A stretch of DNA of 61,108 nt. It comes from Candidatus Freyrarchaeum guaymasense (GTDB lineage: Archaea > Asgardarchaeota > Jordarchaeia > Jordarchaeales > Freyrarchaeaceae). Positions 34,261 through 42,841 of this stretch are shown here, piece by piece (positions within the stretch are counted from its first letter, which is position 1; each line of letters opens with the position of its first letter). The notes below the pieces were generated by a model, which did not search any database, was not told the DNA's origin, and worked only from the letters and a program-made list of their open reading frames with translations. The position numbers were made by a program, and so were the translations under genes. Location of the stretch: contig JAUQZD010000027.1 of NCBI GenBank assembly GCA_030587405.1, positions 1 through 61,108 of the forward strand, read 5' to 3'.

Positions 34261-35466
34261 ATGATAGACAAGTTTCTCAATCAGCTTCTTATGGTTCTCA
34301 TAATTAACGGTGGCTTCCTCACGGGCGAGCTCATACTAGGGATAGTTGGAGTGGTAATCATAGCCTACTTCTGGAGGAAGGGCGATAGGAATCCTCTTTG
34401 GATATTCATTTATGGCTATAGTGTTTGGGCGGTAGCCGAGGTTGGCATGGCTGCTATGGGGTTCCGCTGGATAACAATTCCCATACAGCTGCTTGGAGGA
34501 ATTACCGTTTCATACCCGATCCCTTCGTTGATACTGGCCATCAGGGAGGGTGGTGTCCCGACGGTTCTCTCCTACCTGTTTGCTAAATACGCTGTCGCAG
34601 GGAAATACAGGAAGGCGGCGCTGCCACTCTTAACCATAGCAGCCCTAATGTTTCAGGAGCAGGCGCTGAAGATCATGGCGGCTAATGGCATACCATTTTT
34701 CATGCAAATACTAGGGATACCCCCACTAGGACACGTGCTATCATGGGTTGTTTGGAACCATGCCGTCAGTATAAGGTGGCTTTTCAGCCCGGGAAGCGTT
34801 GGAGCGGTTACGTCGATGACCATCATAGGATTTCTGGTTCTTGCCAAGCTTAACGGGCAAAGCCCGAAATACTGGAAGTTCGCCGCATTCCATTACACGG
34901 CGTTCGCATTTTACATAACGCTTTTCTGCATGCAGCAGCCGTGGGCCTATGGACGCTTAGTAGCTATCCCAGTCATAGGGGCAGGTGCCTGGACCTCGCC
35001 GATATCGCTTCTGTTCACGTACATGTGGATAGTGAAGGGGCTACCCTGGATCCCCTGGCTGTCTTGGATGGGGGTGAAGGCTCCGGTGGAGTTCTGGCTT
35101 CTCCCGGCGAACTTTGAGGGTTCGATGATATCCCACCTCTATGACATACTGAACGAGGCGGCAAGCTCACGTTTAGCACTGCTGACCGTCCCGTTCTTCC
35201 TGAAGATCGTTGAAATGCCGGAGGAAGCGAGGGAAGTTGAGGTGGCGGCGTCGCAGAAGTGGATGGCAGCAGCATACTTAGCCATACTTGTAGTACCTGT
35301 TCTCTTAACGGCAATATGGCTTTCATCACTCTCAGACGGGTTCTTAGCAGGATTTGCGGCAGGGTTATTCTATGGCGCGGCGTTACTAGCTGTTGGAGCG
35401 GTGGTACTGACCGTGATTTACGTTGCCTGGAGGGCTGCTAAAGGGCAAGAGCTAAAATGGTGGTGA
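34261..35466 (+). CDS. Polytopic membrane protein, unknown family
   Basis: Unrecognised membrane protein of about 401 residues with nine or ten hydrophobic segments, aromatic-rich (many Trp), and a conspicuous C-terminal membrane hairpin. No Walker, channel or transporter motif is seen. ATG 34261 has GGTGGAGGG a few bases upstream and is preferred over ATG 34240. It diverges from the FAD-oxidase/GlcF unit across a 119-bp AT-rich promoter, so it may be the substrate importer or a membrane electron acceptor for it; that is inference. Confidence 0.82.
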   Translation: MIDKFLNQLLMVLIINGGFLTGELILGIVGVVIIAYFWRKGDRNPLWIFIYGYSVWAVAEVGMAAMGFRWITIPIQLLGGITVSYPIPSLILAIREGGVPTVLSYLFAKYAVAGKYRKAALPLLTIAALMFQEQALKIMAANGIPFFMQILGIPPLGHVLSWVVWNHAVSIRWLFSPGSVGAVTSMTIIGFLVLAKLNGQSPKYWKFAAFHYTAFAFYITLFCMQQPWAYGRLVAIPVIGAGAWTSPISLLFTYMWIVKGLPWIPWLSWMGVKAPVEFWLLPANFEGSMISHLYDILNEAASSRLALLTVPFFLKIVEMPEEAREVEVAASQKWMAAAYLAILVVPVLLTAIWLSSLSDGFLAGFAAGLFYGAALLAVGAVVLTVIYVAWRAAKGQELKWW

Positions 35467-35791
35467 AAACACAACCCCTCCTTTTTTTATAGTGGACCAT
35501 GAAGTGCTTCTTAAACTGGTAACTGGTAAATGCGGGTTCATAAAGGGTTTAACGTTGCAGAGTGCATGGGGAAATGAACATGATGTGGGTGTTGCCTGGA
35601 AAAGTTACCATCACGCCTTCGCTGGAATGATGGTTTTAGAGATAATGTTTATTATTCATGTTTATTATTCACTTTTACCTTTTAGGTGAATTCTTAGAAG
35701 TTAACGAAGGAAAGTTGTCACGGAGATGCACCCTGTTCTGAATGGGAATTGCTGCTTTGAAGGAGGGTCTCTGGGGAGGGTGGTGAGCTGA
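35467..35791. other. Intergenic region
   Basis: About 325 bases. A frame from GTG 35492 to 35689 has no ribosome binding site and no family resemblance. A 13-bp tandem repeat (TGTTTATTATTCA twice, about 35647-35672) lies in its end. GGTGA before TTG 35792 serves the next gene. Confidence 0.4.
35482..35488 (+). terminator. Poly-T tract after the membrane protein gene
   Basis: Seven T residues follow a C-rich stretch 16 nt after the stop codon, as in archaeal intrinsic terminators. Confidence 0.5.
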
Positions 35792-36452
35792 TTGGAGGAA
35801 GTTTACAAGTTCCTCTCCTCCATTGAGAACGAGTACGTTAGAGGGTGGAAGAATAAGGGAGGAAAGGTTATTGGTTATGCTTGCGTTGCGACCACGAGGG
35901 AGATCATTGAGGCTGCAGGCATGCTTCCATACAGGATTAAGGGCTTAGGCGAGAGGGAGGCGGCGAGGGCTGACGCTTACCTTTCAAGGTTCAACTGTGC
36001 ATTTTGTAGATCCTGCTTAGATTTGGCATTAAGGGGGGAGTATGACTTCCTTGACGGCGTAATGGAGACGAATGGATGCGACCACATGAGGGGCATGTTT
36101 GAAAATTGGAACTATGTTAAGAAGCCGAAGTTTTCCATTACTTAAAGGTTCCACACGTGGTCAATAAGAGCGCTATCAAGTACTTCAAGGAAGAAGTGGA
36201 GGGCTTAAGGATGGTGTAGAAGCCTTCTTCGGGGTTGAGGTGACCGATGAGAGAATAACCGAGGCTGTGAAGGTTAAGGAGGAGATAGAAAGCTGGATTA
36301 AGGGAGGCTTTATGGGCTAAGGGAAAAGGGATGAGCCGGCACTTACTGGAAGTGAAGCCCTCAGCATAATGATAGCTGAGGGGTCCATGCACAGCAACGA
36401 CTTCAAGAAGATCCTGTTTGACGTCCTTAGTGCGCGGCTAGGGATTAGCTAG
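35792..36452 (+). pseudogene. Broken 2-hydroxyacyl-CoA dehydratase (HgdB/FldB-like)
   Basis: Remnant of an iron-sulfur subunit of 2-hydroxyacyl-CoA dehydratase or benzoyl-CoA reductase type. The first 117 codons are intact: REIIEAAGMLPYRIKG, FNCAFCRSCLDLAL, NGCDHMRGMFENW with the family cysteines. The frame then stops (36143), resumes one frame over as VPHVVNKSAIKYFKEEVEG, shifts again at about 36205 to DGVEAFFGVEVTDERITEAV, meets a TAA at 36318, and continues as EPALTGSEALSIMIAEGSM up to a TAG at 36450. Normal members have about 400 residues, so the C-terminal half is also gone. No partner subunit or activator ATPase gene is nearby. It is very likely non-functional. Confidence 0.87.
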
Positions 36453-36690
36453 GAGCCAGCTTAAAGATTACCCTTAGAGGAAGACACAGGTTAGGTGTAT
36501 TGCCCGTTGGAAAGGGGTTGTTGCGAAGCCGGTTAAAAGCAGGTTGCATTGTTAAGAGGAGGGGGTTAGAGGGTGAGCTGCGGACTCTACGTTTACGCGG
36601 CGGAATTTGCTTTTAAAAGCTAAGGTTATAGGAGGAAGCACCTTAAAGATTTGAAACGTTTCATCGAGCTTTTTATGTTAGATGGCTGGT

Positions 36691-37305
36691 TCAGCTTAGG
36701 TCAAGGATTAAGCATGGGATTATGCTCGTTTGCGTGGGGTCGCGTATATCTTTTTTAATCAGGAGGGGGTCGATGTAGGCGATTAACGTTTTCCCCGTGG
36801 TGTCCGATTTAACTCTCCAGAACCTTTTGAGGTCTTCCTCGGCAAGCCTTCTCCTCCCCTCCATGTCAGACCGTTCCGCTAGCTCTATGGACTTCAAGTA
36901 GAAGTCCGTGATCGAGTAGTTCACCAGCCTTAGGTTGAACTTCAGCTCCTTGTCTCCAAGCTCCTCTAGCGTTTTAAGGCTGACAACTACGGCGTCGTCG
37001 AAGTCCCTAAGACTTTCCTCTTTCAGAACTATTAATGGGCAGACGAACCTTGATGCTTGAAGAAGCGAGTCTAAAACAGGGTTCCCATCAACCTTTGGTA
37101 AGATTACTATTTTCCTCCAGCCTAGCTTAACCCCTAAAGCCTCGGAGACCCCAAGCTCCCTGTACCTGAACCTCCTCTTAAGCCAGTTAAGCTCGGCTTC
37201 CGGAGAGACATCTTTTGAAAAGTAAATCACACCCCTAAGATTCTTCACAAGATATAGATGCAGAGGTCCCGGGACAGCATTCATGACAAGCCACCTCAGA
37301 CGCAT
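36691..37305 (-). CDS. Hypothetical protein
   Basis: Not recognised. The 204-residue product is soluble and mixed alpha/beta, with strands such as LRGVIYFSKD, KIVILPKVDG and DAVVVSLKTL, then a helical region and a strand TLIAYIDPLL near the end. The pattern suggests a compact alpha/beta domain, but no motif identifies it. ATG 37305 has no clear ribosome binding site. Codon use is like its neighbours. It is isolated between the broken dehydratase and a membrane protein gene. Confidence 0.7.
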   Translation of the reverse strand: MRLRWLVMNAVPGPLHLYLVKNLRGVIYFSKDVSPEAELNWLKRRFRYRELGVSEALGVKLGWRKIVILPKVDGNPVLDSLLQASRFVCPLIVLKEESLRDFDDAVVVSLKTLEELGDKELKFNLRLVNYSITDFYLKSIELAERSDMEGRRRLAEEDLKRFWRVKSDTTGKTLIAYIDPLLIKKDIRDPTQTSIIPCLILDLS

Positions 37306-37481
37306 TGCATCTCGATTCTACGTTCTTAAAAGTTTACGGGGGATTGATTGCTGTAGGTGTAAGACGCTTCTCTCCCTATTTGCCCACCTGTCGCTGCAAA
37401 GGATGAACAAACGGCACTTCCAGTTTTACTTGGATATGAGGGTGGGTGCCGGCCTGCTAGCGCATAGACGGGGAGCTCATA

Positions 37482-38423
37482 TCATTTCTGGAGGCGTGAT
37501 ATGTACCATTTAGGTGTCACCGTTCCGAGGTACATGAGTATCAATGCCAGTAAGATGAAGACAAACCCTATGAACATTAGCACAGAGTAGGGTCCTCCTA
37601 TCACGGCGTCGAGGGTGTAACACACGAAAAATCCGAGGATCATCATAAATCCGTAACTTACCGTTTTAAGCCTAGCGGCTCTAAGCGGCTCCGCTTCTCT
37701 TCTTATTCTATAGCGTAAGAACACGAGTATTTGTACTATTGCAATGAAGTTAACTACAAGGAGTAAACCGTTCGAGAAGGGCCTTAAGTCAGGGTATATG
37801 TCGACGCCCAAGTTGAAAAACGGGTCTAGGGTTCCGAGTAGGTACGGTTTTAGCTGCATGTCTAGGAGGCTGAGTCTTGGAGCATAACACCCAAACCAGT
37901 TTTGCGGGGATGTCAGTAGGGTTAGAAGCGCAGCCAACGGTACGAGTACGGATGCTTCCCTTTTTGCGCTCGGCTCCTCCTGCTCAGACATTAAATGGCT
38001 GAATTTGAGCATGAAGTATGGTGCAATGCCTGAGAACATCATGGCTACTGGCAGGCAGCACGGGTAAATGAAGCCATACCAAGTCGTTGGGTTAAATGAT
38101 ACGCCAAAAACCACAAAGAAGCTTAATCCCGTGGTCATCGTTGTGACGCTCAGCGTGTAGAAGGCGAAGGCCAAGGTGAAGTAGTCCATTACACGTCTCC
38201 CAACTCCTATCAGGGGCCTTGACGCCCTATAGGCAAGCAAAGTCAGGATCGCCGCGGCTACGGTCATTGCACCGTAAGCAAAAAGCGAAGCCCATACCCT
38301 GGTGTTCACAAAGTATGGAACGCCTCCAAGACTCGTCTGTGCCGGAATAGTGTAGGCAGCGTACACAGCCATGAAAACAAGGGAGAGTATGGTGAAAAAC
38401 GCAAGGTAGCTCTTCACTTCCAT
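37482..38423 (-). CDS. Polytopic membrane protein, unknown family
   Basis: Unrecognised membrane protein of 313 residues with about eight hydrophobic segments. A charged loop (SEQEEPSAKREAS) sits mid-protein and a basic loop (RYRIRREAEPLRAARLK) near the C-terminus, which predicts those loops face the cytoplasm. A paired cysteine, YPCCLP, lies in the fourth segment. No transporter signature was seen. The longin-like gene lies 131 bp upstream on the same strand. Confidence 0.8.
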   Translation of the reverse strand: MEVKSYLAFFTILSLVFMAVYAAYTIPAQTSLGGVPYFVNTRVWASLFAYGAMTVAAAILTLLAYRASRPLIGVGRRVMDYFTLAFAFYTLSVTTMTTGLSFFVVFGVSFNPTTWYGFIYPCCLPVAMMFSGIAPYFMLKFSHLMSEQEEPSAKREASVLVPLAALLTLLTSPQNWFGCYAPRLSLLDMQLKPYLLGTLDPFFNLGVDIYPDLRPFSNGLLLVVNFIAIVQILVFLRYRIRREAEPLRAARLKTVSYGFMMILGFFVCYTLDAVIGGPYSVLMFIGFVFILLALILMYLGTVTPKWYISRLQK

Positions 38424-38554
38424 AATTCTTCACCTACAACGAAACTTAAATTAGATGACACTAAAATTAAAAATTTTTTTCTTTTTTATTTTTTAATACC
38501 ACGTTGGTATTTTCTTCGGTTTTCAATGGTTAGGCTTAGTCGCTCTAACATAAG

Positions 38555-40462
38555 TTATATGAATATGTCATAGGGGGTGGGGGTTTCTTTTGGCACCTCA
38601 TTTATTTCCGTACATTTTATGGTGAGTGATGTGAAAAAGTCGTTGATGCTGGATGTTTCTTCTGCTATCTTCCTTGCCCTTTCTTTTGCGTTTTCCGTCC
38701 CGCAGAGGGTGTAGAATTTTATGGCGTTTAATGCTGCTAGCGTGGACACTATTGGTATGTACCTAGATGTTCTATATGTTTCCTCTAGGTTTACGGCCAC
38801 CTCTTCGAGCAGTTTTCTCCTCACAGAATCTATGGTGATGAAGTTAGCTAGGTATCCTAGGGCTTCGAGCACATCCACTCTGACGTGGAGGTAATGGTGG
38901 AGGGAGCTTTTCCCTATGCGTTCCAGCTCTGGGGTGACTATCTGCTTAACGTAGTAAGGCAGGTCGGGGATCGATTTCCCCGTGAAGAATGATAGACGCG
39001 AATATGCTGCTAGCATGCCCATCATCGACATGACATACATGTCTACTGATATCCTGTTCTCCTTTGCTACGTTTAAGAGCCACTTCACCACGTCGACGAC
39101 CTTCTTCCCGTATGTTGGGACGAGTTTTCTCGCTTCCTCCACTGGGATGGCGAGTAAAAGCAAGCTGGTTAAGGCGTTGTATGTAAACCAATAGTTTGCA
39201 GCCAGTATGTCGTTGGGAACACGCTTGGACAGCTTCTTCAGAGAGCCATACCACTTCTCCACATATGCAAGGTTCTCATTAAGGATTTTACGGCCTGACT
39301 CGAGATCCATATCTTTTTCCATGAGGTTGTTCAGTAAGACAAACTGTAATGCTATAAGGTAGTTGTATGCGACTTCCGCGAGGTTGGACGGCACATTGCT
39401 CAACTCATATTTTATGTTACCGATAGCAACATTCCACTCGGCAAACCCCTCCGATCTCAGAATAGATGCCTTCATGAAGGAAGGAGAGGTCTTTAGGACG
39501 CGTTTAAAATATGGGTATTGGTCCCCCATGAGTAGCTCAGCCAGCTCTAGAAGCTCGGCTTTCCCTGTCGGCATGGTTAAAGCCATGTAAATGGTTCCAT
39601 GGTTTCCGTGTTCTTTAAATTTCTCGCTGATTCTGAAAAGGTTATCCTCGACCACGCCCTCCTTCTCATAATATGTTCCAGGCTCCAGAAACCTTCTTAG
39701 CTCGGCCATTAGGAGCTCCTTCGCCAACCCATCCTCCACACTAAGTATTACCGAGTATACCTGGCTTAGGGGTGGAGCCTTTACTTCAGGCGAAAAGGAG
39801 TTAAGCTTCAACGCTGCCTTCGCATAGAGAATTCTTGCATGGTCAGACTCGAAGAGTGCAGGGGCATCCTTAACGACCCGCTCGAAATTCCCTTTTAAAA
39901 AGGACTCGATAAGCCCTTCGACGCGCACCTTTCCCGTGGATGGCTTCACGCTAACTGGTGTAGGCTCCAGCTCTCTAGGAAGAAACAGTATTTTCCCCAG
40001 CCCTATATTCCTCCCTTTCCCGACGCTGTTAACGGACGCAATTATCATTTCAGCTATCCTGGTAAGGTTAGAAACCGATGGTAAATACTCAACGATAACT
40101 TTCTTAATAATCCCGTTTATAACCCTCTTTGCCTCGAAGTCGTATATGAGCTTCGAGGGATCATCAACTGTTCTTAACACTTCATTAAGCACCATGTCAG
40201 CAAGCTGATGCAACCTTGAATCCTCATGGTCAGATATAAGCACAAGAATTAGGTCGCTGGAATAGGCGAAATATAAATGATATTTTTCGGTTCTTACATA
40301 CTTAACTTTCGTCTTCGTGACTTCTGCAACTACGCTGTTAATGGCGGTCATCGCCCCGGCAAACAACACCTCCTGGTTCCCCAACACGTCCACAATGCTA
40401 CTTGTAACTAGAGGGGTCCCGCCACTGTCAAGCAGCATATACCCAACGAGCATTGTTACCAT
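38555..40462 (-). CDS. Longin/roadblock-like N-terminal domain with large helical region
   Basis: A 635-residue cytoplasmic protein. Residues about 1-105 (LGYMLLDSGGTPLVTSSI, FAGAMTAINSVVAEVTKTKV, YHLYFAYSSDLILVLISD) follow the strand-helix pattern of archaeal longin/roadblock-type domains, which commonly interact with small GTPases. The rest is nearly all helical with tetratricopeptide-like spacing (for example SFLKGNFERVVKDAPALFES and LYAKAALKLNS), but no strict repeat can be called. ATG 40462 has a TATA-like TTTATAGG about 20 nt upstream, which fits a leaderless transcript. No GTPase gene lies in this window. Domain assignment is by eye. Confidence 0.75.
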   Translation of the reverse strand: MVTMLVGYMLLDSGGTPLVTSSIVDVLGNQEVLFAGAMTAINSVVAEVTKTKVKYVRTEKYHLYFAYSSDLILVLISDHEDSRLHQLADMVLNEVLRTVDDPSKLIYDFEAKRVINGIIKKVIVEYLPSVSNLTRIAEMIIASVNSVGKGRNIGLGKILFLPRELEPTPVSVKPSTGKVRVEGLIESFLKGNFERVVKDAPALFESDHARILYAKAALKLNSFSPEVKAPPLSQVYSVILSVEDGLAKELLMAELRRFLEPGTYYEKEGVVEDNLFRISEKFKEHGNHGTIYMALTMPTGKAELLELAELLMGDQYPYFKRVLKTSPSFMKASILRSEGFAEWNVAIGNIKYELSNVPSNLAEVAYNYLIALQFVLLNNLMEKDMDLESGRKILNENLAYVEKWYGSLKKLSKRVPNDILAANYWFTYNALTSLLLLAIPVEEARKLVPTYGKKVVDVVKWLLNVAKENRISVDMYVMSMMGMLAAYSRLSFFTGKSIPDLPYYVKQIVTPELERIGKSSLHHYLHVRVDVLEALGYLANFITIDSVRRKLLEEVAVNLEETYRTSRYIPIVSTLAALNAIKFYTLCGTENAKERARKIAEETSSINDFFTSLTIKCTEINEVPKETPTPYDIFI

Positions 40463-40960
40463 ACCAACTACCCGTAATTAACCTATAAAGAGAAAGAAGA
40501 AGAATATATAAATTACGAGTTTTGCCTTGCTGCACGAAGCAATGCAATTTTCCCATCATCCCTTGAAGGTCATTACGGAGAGGAACAGTCTTCTCTTCAG
40601 ATGTACTTCTCCCGCTTTCTACTAACTTTCAAACAGCAGCCAAAAACTGGAAGGAACCTCGTAGAGGAGGACTGCCTAAATGAGGCAGGTTCATGCTGAA
40701 ACAGAAGGAGAAAGTATTTGGCTTAGAGGAGGAGTTGAACCATGAAAAATTAGCTCTCATATAAGCCAGATAGGGGCTGCTTGTAGCAGGAGCTTACTGA
40801 GCTCCATGTTAGGAGGAACCTTACAGTTAATGACGATGTGAAGATAGTGATTCACGCCTATTAATTTTCAATCTCTTCTTGTAGTCAAGTTCATTCCCCT
40901 TTGGCAAAGGGGAAAAAGAGGAGAAGAATGATTGATGAATGAATGTTGACTTACTGCTTT
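40463..40960. other. Intergenic region with one hairpin
   Basis: About 500 bases. TATA-like sequence near 40483 and 40504-40512 serves the longin-like gene. A 23-codon frame at 40693 and further fragments look like decayed coding sequence without a recognisable family. The hairpin at 40896-40912 is listed separately. Confidence 0.4.
40896..40912 (-). terminator. Hairpin downstream of the MFS gene
   Basis: CCCCTTT-GGC-AAAGGGG forms a perfect 7-bp stem 49 bp after the MFS stop on the minus strand. No T-run follows on that strand, so termination is only one possibility. Confidence 0.3.
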
Positions 40961-42388
40961 TCATGTTTGTGATTCAGCATGGGTATCTTTCAGTAGGAAG
41001 GATGCCACGAAGACTATTACGCCTATGATCACGGTTGCTATTATGGCGGTGAGGAAGGCTCCGGGGAAGGCTAGGGGGGCTGTCGGGATCATGCTGAGCC
41101 ACCATGCCTGGCTTATCATGGCTATGTAGCATTGCCAGTAGTAAAGCTGCGACATCAAGTATGGTATGGATGATGTTTCAAGCGACTCAACCACTAATGG
41201 GCCTACCGATCCGCCTAGGTTGCCGAAGGTGTATAGTCCTCCAACCGCTAAGCCCGCCAGCTTCGGCCCTATCTCCCTTGTTTCCATTGCGATTTCGAAG
41301 GATATTGGAAGGCATGCTAGCAGGAAGAACCCTAGAAGGAAGGCGGCTACAGCCGTTACGAGCCCGCTTGTTGTTCCTATAAGGTATACGAGTGGTGGAA
41401 CCGTTGCCACGGAGACTATTATAAACGGTTTCCTCCGATTTACCTTGTCGGAGAGTGACGGTAAGATGATGCATCCGATGATCCCGCCGAGGGTTATTAG
41501 TGCGCCGACGGTTCCACCCTGAATCTGCGACTGAGAGATGATGAACGGTAGGAGCCATGGATATGCTTGAGCCAAGTATATTTCCAAGGCTTTTTCGAGC
41601 GCTGGAGCATTAGATGAAACTATCATTTCGATCCACGTTGTTAATCCAAGGTACACCCAGAAGCCTCCAAAGAATAGTATTGAGAGAATTTGAAACTGTC
41701 TAACTCTTAGTATTTTGGAGAAGCCTTGCCTTATTGGAACTTCTTCCTCTTTAACTCTTGGTTCAGGTGGCTTCGGAGGCTTCTCCTCAGCGACAGCGAA
41801 GAATATTATGGCGACTATCACTGCGAACACACCGTAGGCGAGGCTTAGGTCTCTCAGGCTTCCACGTGGGTCAAGGAGAGGGTTGCCGAACACGTTTACT
41901 AGGACTGGGGAGAGGAATAGGGGGACCATTAAGCCGAGGAAGCTTGAGAGAGTTCCTATTCCCTGAGCGGTTGCCCCCTCACTAAACGGGAACCACTGGG
42001 TTGTGAGCTTCGATATTGCATCGAATGTGAAGAGTCCTACTGTTGTTATTAGTATCTGGCTGATCAGGAGCGTTACTAGATCTGGCGCGAACGCCCTCAG
42101 CACCCCTATAACCGCGAGAGAGGCCGCAGTCACGCCGACGGGTTTCTTCCACCCCCACTTGTCGATTACGGCTCCACATGGGAAGGAGAGTATGGTTGAC
42201 ACGATCGGGCCTTCAATGGTTAGAAGGGCGATTAGTCCTTGGTCAGCGAATGGGCCGTAGGCGAACGCCACTGTTCTAGGGATCGTTGCAAACTCTATCC
42301 ACAGGAGCTGGGCGGTGAAGAAGACCAAGCAGAAGGAGCCTAGCACAGCCCAGCGGCGCCGATACACTTGATATTCGGCTTCGCCCAT
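40961..42388 (-). CDS. Major facilitator superfamily transporter
   Basis: Secondary transporter of the MFS, 475 residues with twelve hydrophobic segments. The loop after the second segment, GAVIDKWGWKKPVG, is the MFS motif A variant, and its counterpart SLSDKVNRRKPFI lies in the second half; a charged cytoplasmic loop with a Pro/Glu-rich stretch (EEKPPKPPEP) separates the halves. Similarity to oxalate/formate or heme-type carriers cannot be decided. ATG 42388 follows GAGGTG at 7 nt. It diverges from the TldD-like gene across 450 bp. Substrate unknown. Confidence 0.92.
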   Translation of the reverse strand: MGEAEYQVYRRRWAVLGSFCLVFFTAQLLWIEFATIPRTVAFAYGPFADQGLIALLTIEGPIVSTILSFPCGAVIDKWGWKKPVGVTAASLAVIGVLRAFAPDLVTLLISQILITTVGLFTFDAISKLTTQWFPFSEGATAQGIGTLSSFLGLMVPLFLSPVLVNVFGNPLLDPRGSLRDLSLAYGVFAVIVAIIFFAVAEEKPPKPPEPRVKEEEVPIRQGFSKILRVRQFQILSILFFGGFWVYLGLTTWIEMIVSSNAPALEKALEIYLAQAYPWLLPFIISQSQIQGGTVGALITLGGIIGCIILPSLSDKVNRRKPFIIVSVATVPPLVYLIGTTSGLVTAVAAFLLGFFLLACLPISFEIAMETREIGPKLAGLAVGGLYTFGNLGGSVGPLVVESLETSSIPYLMSQLYYWQCYIAMISQAWWLSMIPTAPLAFPGAFLTAIIATVIIGVIVFVASFLLKDTHAESQT

Positions 42389-42841
42389 TTCACTTCACCT
42401 CGAAATTTGTTTCCATGAACAAACAGTTGGTAGAGTGCCGCTTACTTTTAAGGTCTACTATTCTGGTTGAAAAATGTAAAATGAAATAGGCGATTTTTGA
42501 AACTTAGATTGAAATAGTATTTTAAATATTTAATTAATGATTTAAAGAGAAAGGAGGTGAGTAATGGTGAAATAAGGAAAAACATGGCAATGCCAAGAAA
42601 ACATTAGGTTACGTGGAAACGTTATGCAGACTATAAATAAATAAGAATGTCGTATGCGATAATTAAGTAAATCTTAGCATAGAAAGCGAGAATCACGTTT
42701 GATGAAGATTCCTTTTGATGAAGAGGGGTTGTATGGGGAATGTTGATTTCCGAGGTACCTTTTAAGATCAGGTGGCTTTTTAAGTTTGAATGATCAGCAT
42801 TAAATCAAGGATTCAGAGCTTCCCTTCCTTTGGTGGGGTTT
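42389..42841. other. Divergent intergenic region with a three-codon frame
   Basis: About 450 bases, AT-rich from 42500 to 42560 (TTTTAAATATTTAATTAA). A perfect ribosome binding site, GGAGGTG at 42554-42560, precedes ATG-GTG-AAA-TAA at 42565-42576. Two copies of TTTGATGAAGA lie near 42699 and 42716. No full gene was found. Confidence 0.5.

Noticed and set aside
35492..35689. 65-codon frame after the membrane protein gene
   Set aside because: It lacks a ribosome binding site, follows a terminator-like T-run and contains a tandem repeat near its end.
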